The notes under the pieces: generated by a model
Told to the model about the DNA's origin: nothing
The model's database searches: none
What the model saw: only the letters and a program-made list of their open reading frames with translations
Made by a program: the position numbers and the translations under genes
From: an uncultured Eubacteriales bacterium
GTDB lineage: Bacteria; Bacillota; Clostridia; Christensenellales; CAG-138
Direction of reading: 5' to 3'
DNA: 64,000 nucleotides
NCBI GenBank assembly: GCA_900546845.1
Contig: UREK01000012.1
Location: 1 to 64,000 of the forward strand
Shown here: positions 34,433 through 42,946 of the stretch, piece by piece
How the letters are laid out: every line of letters starts with the position of its first letter
How positions within the stretch are numbered: position 1 is the first letter of the stretch

Positions 34433-35550
34433 TGTAACTCCTCATTTCCACAGCAATGACTGTAATCCACATTCCGCTCCGCTTCCTCCCGCGCTGCGAT
34501 GCGCGCCCGGTCGTCCGCGCGCCGGGCCTCCTCTTCCGGGCTCATGTCCTCAAGCACGTTGAGCACCGGCACGTCCACCCGCGCCTGCATGCGCTCCTTG
34601 AGCGCGTCCTTGTCAAGATCAAACCCATAGGCGGAAAACGGGTTTACGGTGATGGCTGCGACGCGCGTTGCGCGCGCGACGGCGAGCGAAATGCCGCGCA
34701 GGGCCAGCTTGTCGAACGTATCCCGGCAGATGAGCAGCTTGCTGCCATCCTCGGCCGAAAGGCTGAGCCCACCGAAGCGCTTCCCAGTCATCAGCACGGG
34801 CTTTAAGAGCGCGTCCGTCACCGCGCCCGCCACGTAGACCGCGCGCACGCCCGCGTAGGCGGGGCTTCTCAGCGCATCCGCCAGCGAAAGCGCCTGCGGC
34901 AGCGGGCGCAGCTCCCCATCCTCCATGCGAAAAAGCGCCTTGCCCGGGCAAGCTGCGCGCTCCGCCTCGGTAAAATCGTTTTGCTCCGGGAGCGTCAAAA
35001 GCATCGCCGCAAAGGCGGTATCCTCGATGACGGCGTCGATGTCCCGGCTGTAGGAAGCGCCCGTGCAGAGCACCGTCGCCTCGCTGACCGCCGGGGCGCA
35101 GAGCGTCTTGCGGCTGAGCGCGCCGTCCACAATCGCCACGTCCGCGCCAAGGGAAAAGAACATTCCAGAAAGCTTTGCAAGCTGCGCCGTGATGGAAGGC
35201 CCCGCGAGCTGGACGCTGCCGTCGCTACGGGCGCGCACGAGCACGACCTCCCCAAGCGGCGTCGGGAAGCCCGTCGTTTCGACAATTTCCCGGGAAATGT
35301 CGCAATATTTGAGCATTTCGAGCGCGGTGGCGATGAGCGTCCCCTCCCGCACATAGATGCCGGGCTTGTGCGTCTGCGTCACCACATCCACGCTTTCGCC
35401 GTCCCGGCCGATGCTCGTGAGGCCGAGCGTCTTGCCCGTCATCTGCATCTCCGCAAGGATGCGGTTGAGCACGGTAGTCTTGCCCGCGTTCTTGCACATG
35501 CCGATGATGGAAAGCGATTTGTAGGGTTCGATGAACGGTAATAAAAGCAT
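34429..35550 (-). CDS. kamB: KamB, P-loop protein, probable aminomutase reactivase subunit
   Basis: A 373-residue P-loop protein. Walker A is G17-MCKNAG-K24-TT near the N terminus, followed by LTSIGRDGESVDVVTQTHKPGIYV. The family is found paired with the MutS-like KamC in lysine fermenters and is regarded as a reactivation factor for adenosylcobalamin-dependent lysine 5,6-aminomutase, by analogy with diol dehydratase reactivases; direct proof is limited as far as I know. The ATG at 35550 is used (GGGAGGC 5 bases upstream). Confidence 0.83.
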   Translation of the reverse strand: MLLLPFIEPYKSLSIIGMCKNAGKTTVLNRILAEMQMTGKTLGLTSIGRDGESVDVVTQTHKPGIYVREGTLIATALEMLKYCDISREIVETTGFPTPLGEVVLVRARSDGSVQLAGPSITAQLAKLSGMFFSLGADVAIVDGALSRKTLCAPAVSEATVLCTGASYSRDIDAVIEDTAFAAMLLTLPEQNDFTEAERAACPGKALFRMEDGELRPLPQALSLADALRSPAYAGVRAVYVAGAVTDALLKPVLMTGKRFGGLSLSAEDGSKLLICRDTFDKLALRGISLAVARATRVAAITVNPFSAYGFDLDKDALKERMQARVDVPVLNVLEDMSPEEEARRADDRARIAAREEAERNVDYSHCCGNEELQ

Positions 35551-35601
35551 AGCGCCTCCCGCGGCGCACGGCAAAAAGGCCGCGCGGCCGTATGTGTCTG
35601 T

Positions 35602-35630
35602 ATCATATCACACCGCGGGCGGCTTGTGTA
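35602..35630 (-). promoter_or_regulatory. Probable promoter of kamBC
   Basis: Minus-strand TACACA (35630-35625), 17-base spacer ending in TGTGA, TATGAT (35607-35602). The -35 is weak (four of six), helped by a TG extension. It means KamBC can be made without lysine-riboswitch control. Confidence 0.45.
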
Positions 35631-35670
35631 CCCCCTGCGCGGCCGGGACCGCCGCCCATGCAGGAAAACA

Positions 35671-35710
35671 GGGCCGGCGCGCGCCGGCCCTGCGGCCGGT
35701 TAACCGGCCG
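35671..35710 (-). terminator. Tandem perfect palindromes ending the amidohydrolase unit
   Basis: CGGCCGGTTAACCGGCCG (35693-35710) and the 20-base palindrome 35671-35690 (GGGCCGGCGC arms) lie 2 bases apart, directly downstream of the amidohydrolase stop on the minus strand; TGTTTTCC follows the second. They probably terminate transcription. Confidence 0.6.
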
Positions 35711-35725
35711 AGCGTTTCCAATAAA

Positions 35726-36859
35726 TTATTCGTCCATCGGGACGGGCTTACCGTCGATGAACACGGCTATCACCTCGCCGGAGACCTCCATCACGTCGCC
35801 ACGGCAGAGCACGAGATCCGCGTCCTTGCCAACCTCGATGGAGCCGACGCGGTCCGCGACGCCGATATGCTCGGCCGCGTTGATCGTGATCGCGCGCAGC
35901 GCGTCGTAGCGGTCCATGCCGTCCGCCACGGCAAGCCCGGCGCACAGGGGCAGGTATTTCTGCGGGATGACCGGCGCGTCCGTGATGATGCTCACATGCC
36001 CGCCCGCCTTGGCGAGCACGCCCGGCGTGGCGAACGTCTTGTTGCGCAGCTCAAACTTGGATGCGTGGCCGAACGACGGGCCGACAGCCATCGGGTAGCC
36101 CTCCGCAGCGAGCTGCTCCGCGACGAGGTGGCCCTCCGTGCAGTGCTCAAGCGTCAGCCTGAGGCCGAATTCCTTGGCAATGCGGATGGCCGTGAACAGG
36201 TCGTTCGCCTGGTGCGCATGCGCCTTGAGCGGCATTTTCCCTTCGATGACCGGCAGCATCGCCTCGAGCTTCATGTCAAACGCAACGTCCTTGCCGGCGT
36301 CCTTCCTGCGTTTATAATCCTGTGTGCGCAGGAGCATTTCGCGCAGCTTTGCCGCCGTGGACATGCGCGTGGAGATCCCCTTTTCGCGGTAGCAGCGCTT
36401 GGGGTTTTCACCGAAGGCGCATTTCATCGCCACGTTGTCGCGCACGACCATGTCGTCCACCCGGTTGCCCACGGTCTTGATCGCAAGGAACGTGCCGCCC
36501 AGCACGTTGGCGGAGCCCGGGCCGGTGCATATCGTCGTAACGCCCGCGCGGGCGGCCTCACGCAGGGCCTGATCCGTCGGCTCCACACCGTCGATCGCCC
36601 GCAGATGGGGCACAAGCGCATCGTTCATCTCGTTGTAATCCGCGCCCTCGTAACCGATGCCATACCCGTGCAGGCCGATGTGGCAGTGCGCTTCCACAAA
36701 GCCGGGATACAGGTTGAGGCCGGCCGCGTCGAACACTTCCTCACCCTTCGCGTCAAGGTTCTGGCCGATCCCGGCGATCTTCCCCGCCTGAACCAGCACG
36801 TCTGCCGCAAAAGGCTCCCGATCCACCGCGGTGTATACCGTCGCATTTTTGAAAAGCAT
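35726..36859 (-). CDS. Amidohydrolase family protein
   Basis: A 377-residue metal-dependent hydrolase. The N-terminal small beta domain (MLFKNATVYTAVDREPFAADVLVQAGKIAGIGQNL) leads to the metal motif GFVEAHCHIGLHGYG (H-x-H near residues 58-60), followed by AHAHQANDLF near 216, LEHCTEGH near 240 and TDAPVIPQKYL near 293, all consistent with the imidazolonepropionase-like branch. The C terminus IEVGKDADLVLCRGDVMEV is typical. The actual substrate is unknown. AAGGAGG precedes the ATG. Confidence 0.88.
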   Translation of the reverse strand: MLFKNATVYTAVDREPFAADVLVQAGKIAGIGQNLDAKGEEVFDAAGLNLYPGFVEAHCHIGLHGYGIGYEGADYNEMNDALVPHLRAIDGVEPTDQALREAARAGVTTICTGPGSANVLGGTFLAIKTVGNRVDDMVVRDNVAMKCAFGENPKRCYREKGISTRMSTAAKLREMLLRTQDYKRRKDAGKDVAFDMKLEAMLPVIEGKMPLKAHAHQANDLFTAIRIAKEFGLRLTLEHCTEGHLVAEQLAAEGYPMAVGPSFGHASKFELRNKTFATPGVLAKAGGHVSIITDAPVIPQKYLPLCAGLAVADGMDRYDALRAITINAAEHIGVADRVGSIEVGKDADLVLCRGDVMEVSGEVIAVFIDGKPVPMDE

Positions 36860-36902
36860 GAATCCCCCTCCTTAACCGATGTTCTGTATTTATTTTTATA
36901 AT

Positions 36903-36932
36903 ATTGTAGCATGGCGCGGAAGGGGGATGCAA
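36903..36932 (-). promoter_or_regulatory. Promoter of the amidohydrolase gene
   Basis: Minus-strand TTGCAT (36932-36927), 18-base spacer ending in TGC, TACAAT (36908-36903), with a leader of about 40 bases. Confidence 0.55.
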
Positions 36933-36949
36933 GCGTGCTTCGCGGCGGT

Positions 36950-38011
36950 TCAGGCCTGCGGCGGCTCCTCCCGCAGCAGCGCGAGCGCCGCCTCGTATTG
37001 CGGCATCCCCCGCAGCGGGGCGAAGGTATCCTCCCGCTCCAGCGCGGCGGCGAACCCCTGCCGCATGGCGGCAAACGAGCGGACCATGCCGCCCGCTTCC
37101 TTCCCAAGCAGCGAGAACAGCGGAGAACCGCCCCATTCCGGCGGCGCAGCAAGGAAGTGCGCAAGGCGCAGCAGGTGTTCCGCCGCACGCGGGTAATTGC
37201 CCGCGCGGATGTAGGTTTCCACGTAGAGCGCGTCCTGCATCGAGTAGGGGAAGCCCACCGCCTCCGCGCATGCTTCGAGCGCCCGGATGACCGTGAGCGC
37301 CTCCTCCGGCTCTGCAAAGGGCGTGCCCGCGAGGCGCATCAGGCAGGTCTGCGCCGTGTTGAACGCGCGCAGCAGCTCCGTTTGCAGGATACGCTTCGCC
37401 CGCTCTGTCTCCCCGCGCTTTTCCGCGATGAGCGCCCGGAGCATCGCCGCATCCGGCGCGGGGCTGGGCAGGCCGTCCAGCAGGGCTTCCGCCCGTTCCA
37501 GCTCGCCGTCCCCGGCGCAAAGCCCCGCAAGCATGTGCGCCGCCTGTGCGGCATAGCGCAGGTCGTCTCCTTCCGCCGCGGCCGATAGGAGCGCCTTCGC
37601 CCGGGCGCGGTCGGCGGCGTCCTCCGCCCCGCCCGCCCACATCGGCAGACCCATCAGCAGCGCCGCGAGCTGATATTGCAGCGCCGGGCAGTCCGGGTAT
37701 TCCCGCAAAAGCGCCTCAATGCGCGTCCGCGCCGCACCCGCGTCCCCGGAAAGCGCCAGCTCCGCCACTTCGTTTACATAAGCGGCGCACTCCTTCTCCG
37801 AGGGCTGCGCCGTGAAATCTAAAAGCGCGTTTACGTCCGTCCGCAGCGCACGTGCGAGCGGGGAAAGCAGCGCAACATCCGGGCAGCTCGCGCCCGTCTC
37901 CCATTTGCTGACCGCCGCTGCGGACACGCCTACGGCGCTCGCAAGCGCCTCCTGCGTCATGCCCCTTCGCCTGCGCAGGGCCGCAATGGTTTCGCCGATC
38001 TTCCATTCCAT
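36950..38011 (-). CDS. XRE family regulator with helical-repeat C-terminal domain
   Basis: A 353-residue regulator. The N-terminal Cro/C1 helix-turn-helix is IGETIAALRRRRGMTQEALASAVGVSAAAVSKWETGASCPDVALLSPLARAL (about residues 5-57). The remainder is Ala/Leu-rich with repeated helical hairpins, likely TPR-like (LQYQLAALLMGLP, AAQAAHMLAGLCAGDGELERAEALLDGLP). It is divergent from the MATE pump at 38218, and the shared gap contains CGTTCAAC inverted repeats, so it may control that pump. GGGAGGAC precedes the ATG. Confidence 0.87.
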   Translation of the reverse strand: MEWKIGETIAALRRRRGMTQEALASAVGVSAAAVSKWETGASCPDVALLSPLARALRTDVNALLDFTAQPSEKECAAYVNEVAELALSGDAGAARTRIEALLREYPDCPALQYQLAALLMGLPMWAGGAEDAADRARAKALLSAAAEGDDLRYAAQAAHMLAGLCAGDGELERAEALLDGLPSPAPDAAMLRALIAEKRGETERAKRILQTELLRAFNTAQTCLMRLAGTPFAEPEEALTVIRALEACAEAVGFPYSMQDALYVETYIRAGNYPRAAEHLLRLAHFLAAPPEWGGSPLFSLLGKEAGGMVRSFAAMRQGFAAALEREDTFAPLRGMPQYEAALALLREEPPQA

Positions 38012-38090
38012 TCGTTCCGTCCTCCCTTTTTGCTTTGGCGGCCGCCTGCTTTTATGATACCCGCGCGGTGCAGAACACGCAACGGAGGCG

Positions 38091-38129
38091 CGTTCAACCT
38101 TTCGTACGAATTTGTTGAACGGCGTTCAA
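38091..38129. promoter_or_regulatory. Candidate operator between the XRE regulator and MATE genes
   Basis: CGTTCAAC (38091-38098) and GTTGAACG (38114-38121) are a perfect inverted repeat with a 15-base spacer, and a third half-site CGTTCAA follows at 38123-38129. It lies midway in the 206-base divergent gap. Binding by the XRE protein is inference. Confidence 0.4.
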
Positions 38130-38217
38130 GCCTGCATGCTTTGTCCTGAAAGACAAAATGCACTTTCCGCGCTCCTGCGGTTGCATTTTAAAAGCGAGAG
38201 GTATAGAATAACATGCA

Positions 38218-39606
38218 GTGGCTACTTTACTGAAAAAATGGAAGGATACCTATCTCGCGCCCGCCTCCTTTTACGGAAAGATCGGGCGCATTGCTTTGCC
38301 CATTGCCGGGCAGCAGATCCTCAACCAGGGCGCCGGCTTTGTGGATACCATCATGGTAAGCCGCGTGGGCGGCGTGGGCGCGGTCGCCGTCGCCACGCAG
38401 CTGGACATGCTGCTTGGCCCGGTTTCCTTCGGCATCAACTCCGGCGTCAATATCTATTCCTCCCAGTTCTTCGGCGCAAAGGATTGGAACTCGCTCAAAA
38501 AGTGTTTTGGCTTCCAGCTCCTGCTCAATTTGCTCAGCGCGCTGCTGTTTTTCGCCGTGGCGCAGTTTGCCGGGCATAGCGTGCTGCGCTTTTATGCGAG
38601 CGGCGACGCTTCGCTGATCGGCCTTGGGTGGCAGTATCTACGCATCGCCTGCTTCGGTTATTTCTTTAATGCGCTCATCAGCGCGTTTTCCTTCATGTAC
38701 CGCAGCATCCAGCAGACCCAGATTCCCATGATGATCGGGATCGGGGTGAACATCCTCAACGCCTGCTTGAACTACCTGCTGATTTTCGGGAAATTCGGCC
38801 TGCCTCAGATGGGCATAGCCGGCGCGGCGCTTGCCACCGTCATCGCCAACGCCTGCGGCGCCCTTGCGCATATCGTCTATGCCGTCGCCACACAGCAGCC
38901 CTTCCTCGGCTCTTTCCGGGAGATGACGGCCTGGAGCGGCACCTTTATCAAGCCCATTGTGAAACGGATGCTGCCGCTTATCGCCAACGAAGCCATTTTC
39001 GGCCTTGGCAACACCATGTATGTGAAAGCGTACGGCCTTCTCAGCCCCGATGCGCTGTCGATTTATAAAATCGGCAACACGGTAGGCAGCTTCTTCTATG
39101 TCGCGGTACAAGGAATCAACAGCGCAGTGGGGCTCATCGTCGGCGAACAGCTGGGGCGGGGCGACCTTGCGGAAGCAAAGCGCTGCGTAAAGTACCTGTT
39201 CCCCGTATCCGCCGTGCTTGCGGCCTGCGTGGCGCTTTTGATTTCCCTGCTGGCGGAGCCGCTCGTGGGCCTATTCGGCCTCGCCGACGCTTCCATCGCA
39301 TCCGGCGCGGTGCTCATGGTGCGACTGTTCTCCGTGCGCATCGCCGCAAGGCTCTTCAACGTCATCTTCATGTCCACGATCCGGGCCGGGGGCGATTCCG
39401 TTTTCCTGATGTTCCTCGACTGCGGCATCGTCTGGCTTGTGGGCGTTCCGCTTGCATTCCTTTCTGTTTATGCGTTCCATGTGACCTCAATCGCCGCCAT
39501 GTTCGCCATCATCCAGTGCGAGCAGCTGGTGCGCATGCTCATCGGCTACCGCCGCTACAAACAGGGGAAATGGTGCCGGAACTTGACGGCGGAAACGCAA
39601 GGGTAA
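38218..39606 (+). CDS. MATE family efflux transporter
   Basis: A 462-residue membrane protein with about twelve hydrophobic segments. RIALPIAGQQILNQGAGFVDTIMVSRVGGVGAVAVATQ near residues 23-60 and the matching second half (NTVGSFFYVAVQGINSAVGLIVGEQLGRGDLAEAKR near 285-320) give the MATE twofold design. It would export drugs or metabolites using Na+ or H+. The start is a GTG; GAGAGG lies upstream, and the nearby ATGs are out of frame. Substrate unknown; the divergent XRE gene is a likely regulator. Confidence 0.9.
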   Translation: MATLLKKWKDTYLAPASFYGKIGRIALPIAGQQILNQGAGFVDTIMVSRVGGVGAVAVATQLDMLLGPVSFGINSGVNIYSSQFFGAKDWNSLKKCFGFQLLLNLLSALLFFAVAQFAGHSVLRFYASGDASLIGLGWQYLRIACFGYFFNALISAFSFMYRSIQQTQIPMMIGIGVNILNACLNYLLIFGKFGLPQMGIAGAALATVIANACGALAHIVYAVATQQPFLGSFREMTAWSGTFIKPIVKRMLPLIANEAIFGLGNTMYVKAYGLLSPDALSIYKIGNTVGSFFYVAVQGINSAVGLIVGEQLGRGDLAEAKRCVKYLFPVSAVLAACVALLISLLAEPLVGLFGLADASIASGAVLMVRLFSVRIAARLFNVIFMSTIRAGGDSVFLMFLDCGIVWLVGVPLAFLSVYAFHVTSIAAMFAIIQCEQLVRMLIGYRRYKQGKWCRNLTAETQG

Positions 39607-39620
39607 CCTGGAAATGTTTC

Positions 39621-39649
39621 GGGCCGCAGCGTGATCTTCGCTGCGGCCC
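39621..39649. terminator. Terminator shared by the MATE and pckA genes
   Basis: GGGCCGCAGCG (39621-39631) and CGCTGCGGCCC (39639-39649), 11-bp stem with a 7-base loop and TCGTTTT on the plus side. It lies between two convergent genes. Confidence 0.75.
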
Positions 39650-39676
39650 ATCGTTTTCCCGTTCTGTTTAAATTGC

Positions 39677-41248
39677 TTACGCCTTCGGCCCCGCGTTCAC
39701 AATGTTAGCGGGCATGTTGGAATACTTCTGGAAGTTCTTCACAAAGCGGGCGGCGAGATCCTTCGCAGTGGCTTCGTATTCCGCCTGATCCTTCCAGAGC
39801 GCGCGCTGGTTCAGGAATTCATCCGGCACGTTCGGGCAGGTCTTTGGCACCATCACGTTGAAGATGGGGTCAAGTTCGAACTCCGCCTTCTCAAGCTCAC
39901 CGTTGAGCGCCGCCGTGACCATCGCGCGGGTATACTTGAGCTTCATGCGGGAGCCGACGCCATATTTGCCGCCCGCCCAGCCGGTATTCACAAGGTACAC
40001 CTTCGCGCCATGCTCCTCGATCTTCTTGCCGAGCATCTCCGCGTAGACGGAGGGGTGCAGCGGCAGGAACGGCGCGCCGAAGCAGGTGGAGAAAGTCGTC
40101 TGCGGCTCCACGATGCCGCGCTCCGTCCCGGCCAGCTTGGAGGTGTAGCCGGATACAAAGTGGAACATGGCCTGGTTCTTGTCGAGCCTGGAGATCGGCG
40201 GCAGCACGCCGAACGCATCCGCCGTAAGGAAGATGACCGTCTTCGGGTGGCCTGCAACGCCGGGGATCACACAGTTGGGGATGTACTCCACGGGGTAGCC
40301 CACGCGGGTGTTCTCGGTGAGGGTCGCGTCCGTGAAGTCGAACTCGCGGGTTTCATCCTCCATGATGACGTTTTCAACAAGAGAGCCGAACTTGATCGCA
40401 TCCCAGATCTGCGGCTCGTTCTCTTTGGAAAGGTTGATGCACTTGGCATAGCAGCCGCCCTCGATGTTGAAGCAACCCTTATCGCTCCAGCCGTGCTCGT
40501 CGTCGCCGATGAGCATGCGGTTCGGGTCGGCGGAAAGGGTGGTCTTGCCCGTGCCGGAAAGGCCATAGAACAGCGCGACGTCGCCCGCTTCGCCTACGTT
40601 TGCGGAGCAATGCATGGAAAGCACGCCCTGCTTGGGAAGCAGGTAATTCATCACGGAGAAGATGGACTTCTTGATCTCGCCCGCGTACTGGCTGCCCGCG
40701 ATGAGCACGGTGCGCTTGTCGAAATTGACGAGGATCGCCGCCTCGGAGTTCACGCCATCCACAGCGGGGATGCACTTGAAGCCGGGCGCTGCGATCACGG
40801 TGAAGCCGGGGATGAAGCTCTCAAGCTGCTCCGCCGTGGGGCGCACGAGCAGCTGATGAATGAAGAGGTTCTGGCTCGCGAGCTCGTTCACCACACGCAC
40901 GGGCAGGTGATAGGTCTCGTCTGCGCCGGCAAAGCCGTCGAACACGAAGATGTCGCGGCCCTGCAGATAGGCCATCATGCGATTATAGATGCCCTCGTAT
41001 TTTTCCGCGCTGATGGGCACGTTCACCTTGCCCCAGTCGATGTCGTCATGGACGGCGGGGGTGTCTACCACAAAGCGGTCGTTCGGGGAACGCCCGGTGT
41101 ATTTGCCGGTCGTTACGACGAACGCACCGGTGTTCGCAAGCTTGCCTTCGCCGCGCGCGAGCGCGTGTTCCACAAGCTGCGCCGGGGTCAGGTTGCGGTA
41201 AACCGCTTTCGGCGCGATGATCCCAAGGGATTCGATGTAGGCCTTCAT
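39677..41248 (-). CDS. pckA: Phosphoenolpyruvate carboxykinase (ATP)
   Basis: A 523-residue enzyme interconverting oxaloacetate and PEP. Key motifs: GRSPNDRFVVD near residue 55, the kinase loop GLSGTGKTTLSADPNR near 235, IGDDEHGW just after, the ENVIMEDETREFDFTD segment and the GYTSKLAGTERG adenine-site region near 365. In anaerobes it often runs as a PEP carboxylase-like step with ATP gain. AAGGAG lies 7 bases before the ATG at 41248. It could take up oxaloacetate from citrate lyase encoded earlier in the window. Confidence 0.97.
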   Translation of the reverse strand: MKAYIESLGIIAPKAVYRNLTPAQLVEHALARGEGKLANTGAFVVTTGKYTGRSPNDRFVVDTPAVHDDIDWGKVNVPISAEKYEGIYNRMMAYLQGRDIFVFDGFAGADETYHLPVRVVNELASQNLFIHQLLVRPTAEQLESFIPGFTVIAAPGFKCIPAVDGVNSEAAILVNFDKRTVLIAGSQYAGEIKKSIFSVMNYLLPKQGVLSMHCSANVGEAGDVALFYGLSGTGKTTLSADPNRMLIGDDEHGWSDKGCFNIEGGCYAKCINLSKENEPQIWDAIKFGSLVENVIMEDETREFDFTDATLTENTRVGYPVEYIPNCVIPGVAGHPKTVIFLTADAFGVLPPISRLDKNQAMFHFVSGYTSKLAGTERGIVEPQTTFSTCFGAPFLPLHPSVYAEMLGKKIEEHGAKVYLVNTGWAGGKYGVGSRMKLKYTRAMVTAALNGELEKAEFELDPIFNVMVPKTCPNVPDEFLNQRALWKDQAEYEATAKDLAARFVKNFQKYSNMPANIVNAGPKA

Positions 41249-41334
41249 CTCAGTACTCCTTTGCATTTTCGCTTTTTGATCTTTTTATTTTTGAAAGGCG
41301 CAGCCCTGCGCCAACCAGGCTTTGTGCGGCGCGC

Positions 41335-41865
41335 TCAGGAATTGTCCCTGCGCCATGCGCCTTCGAACACGATGTGGCTGAGCTCGGCGCGGGGCCGGGG
41401 AGCCGGCGCTTCATCCGGCACGCCGAGCGGCGTGATTGCAACGACCTTCACCTCCCGCGGGATGCCGAGGAGGTTGCGCACCGGGTTTTCCGGGAAGTAG
41501 CCGACCCAGCAGGTGCCAAGCCCCTCCGCTGCAGCGGCGAGGACGAGATGCTCCATGCTGATCCCGCAATCCACCAGGTAGTATTCCTTGCCCGCGTTGA
41601 AGCCGCTGTCAGACGGCTCGGCGCAGAGCACGAGCGCATAGGGCGCTTTTTCGTAGCATGCTGCGGAAGGGTTGTCGATCAGCTCGCCGAGGGTTTTGCG
41701 CGTCGCGGGATCGGATACGACGATGTAGCGGTGGCACTGGCGGTTGCACCAGGAAGGGGCGAGCCGCGCCGCTTCCAGAATGCGGTCCAGCGTTTCGCGC
41801 GGGACGGGATCTTCCTTGTATTTGCGGATGCTACGCCGTGCAGCGATCGTTTCGTAAAACTCCAT
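41335..41865 (-). CDS. Nitroreductase family protein
   Basis: A 176-residue FMN-dependent NAD(P)H oxidoreductase. MEFYETIAARRSIRKYKEDPVPRETLDRILEAARLAPSWCNRQCHRYIVV is the standard N-terminal FMN-binding segment, and EGLGTCWVGYFPENPVRNLLGIP is the second. The ATG at 41865 follows AAAGGGG; the longer frame upstream is not used. Substrate unknown. The intergenic 41866-42117 carries its promoter and that of the next gene. Confidence 0.9.
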   Translation of the reverse strand: MEFYETIAARRSIRKYKEDPVPRETLDRILEAARLAPSWCNRQCHRYIVVSDPATRKTLGELIDNPSAACYEKAPYALVLCAEPSDSGFNAGKEYYLVDCGISMEHLVLAAAAEGLGTCWVGYFPENPVRNLLGIPREVKVVAITPLGVPDEAPAPRPRAELSHIVFEGAWRRDNS

Positions 41866-42040
41866 GCGTTCCCCTTTCCTCGTGCCGCAAATGCAGGATT
41901 TCCTGCGTTTTGTCTTTTTGTGCAGCAAATCATTTATTTTAGTATAGCATCACAGCCCCGTTTTTACAACCACCGCAGCGCGCAAAAGCTCGCTTCCCGC
42001 GCAGAAGTTCCGCGCTTTGGCCCGTATGCGCAATTCGCCA

Positions 42041-42070
42041 TTGCCCTTCGCCCGCAGCGCATGGTAAAAT
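42041..42070 (+). promoter_or_regulatory. Probable promoter of the L,D-transpeptidase gene
   Basis: TTGCCC (42041-42046), 18-base spacer, TAAAAT (42065-42070), about 48 bases before the ATG. Confidence 0.45.
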
Positions 42071-42117
42071 GAAGCGGAACAGTATTCCACGAAGGAGTTT
42101 TATCTTTAAATTAAGTT

Positions 42118-42921
42118 ATGAAGCATGCCCTCGTCCGCCTTTTTGCGCCCGTCTGCCTCACAGCCGCCCTTTGCGCCGGCTGCACGCTGAGCCCGCAAAG
42201 CACGCCTACGCCCGCGCCGGTCGACGTCACACCCGTGCCGGCGGCTGCAACCCCCGTGCCCACGCCGAGTCCCACGCCGGAACCTACGCCCTCCCCTACG
42301 CCCGTGCCTACGCCAAGCCCCACGCCGGAGCCGACGGCCTACCAGAGCGCGGAATACCCGCTCACGCCCAAAAGCCTGCGCACGCGGGAGGGCGGCCGTT
42401 ACCCGGAGGAGGAACGCCTTAACGATGATCCGGAAAAGTTCCGCGCCGTGGTCGATCTCACGAATCAGGCCGTATGCGTCTACGAAAAGGACGAGGCGGG
42501 CGAATACACCGTGCTCGTGCGGGAGATGATCTGTTCCTCCGGCATTGAGGAGACGAACCGAAGCCCGCGCGGCACCTTTCAAATGGGCGAGGATTACAAG
42601 CGTTTCGCCTTTTTTGTGAATTTCAACTGCTATGCGCAGTATTGGTCCCAGATCCGCGGGCGGATCTATTTCCATTCCGTCCCTTATTCCGAACGGGACG
42701 ACCGGTATTTGATTGAGGAGGAATTCTGGCTTCTTGGCCAGCCTGCCTCCCACGGCTGTATCCGCCTCCTGCCGGACGACGCGCAGTGGATCTACCTTTA
42801 TCTCTGCCCCGGCTCCACCGTGACCATCACGGATGAACTCCCGGCGGACCCTGAACTTGTGGCGCGCCTCTTGCCCAAGGAAACGCCTGCGCCGGACTGC
42901 TATGGAATCGCTGAAGATTAA
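42118..42921 (+). CDS. L,D-transpeptidase (YkuD) lipoprotein
   Basis: A 267-residue secreted lipoprotein. The signal peptide ends in a lipobox ALCAG-C (cysteine near residue 21). A low-complexity Pro/Thr linker (about 28-74, repeated TPSPTPEPTP) spans the wall. The YkuD domain follows with FRAVVDLTNQAVCVYEKDEAGEYTVLVREMICSSG and the catalytic QPASHGCIRLLPDDAQWIY near residue 213. It would cross-link or modify peptidoglycan. Near coupling to the next gene (25 bases) is probably incidental. Confidence 0.92.
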   Translation: MKHALVRLFAPVCLTAALCAGCTLSPQSTPTPAPVDVTPVPAAATPVPTPSPTPEPTPSPTPVPTPSPTPEPTAYQSAEYPLTPKSLRTREGGRYPEEERLNDDPEKFRAVVDLTNQAVCVYEKDEAGEYTVLVREMICSSGIEETNRSPRGTFQMGEDYKRFAFFVNFNCYAQYWSQIRGRIYFHSVPYSERDDRYLIEEEFWLLGQPASHGCIRLLPDDAQWIYLYLCPGSTVTITDELPADPELVARLLPKETPAPDCYGIAED

Positions 42922-42946
42922 AAACAAACCGCAAAGGAGCTGCATT

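Noticed and set aside
36950..38011. Possible two-gene split of the XRE regulator
   Set aside because: The single 353-codon frame is continuous with one good start; the helical repeats belong to the same protein.
42190..42345. Tandem CCnACGCC-type repeats resembling a CRISPR or minisatellite
   Set aside because: They are the coding repeats of the Pro/Thr linker in the YkuD lipoprotein; there are no spacers.
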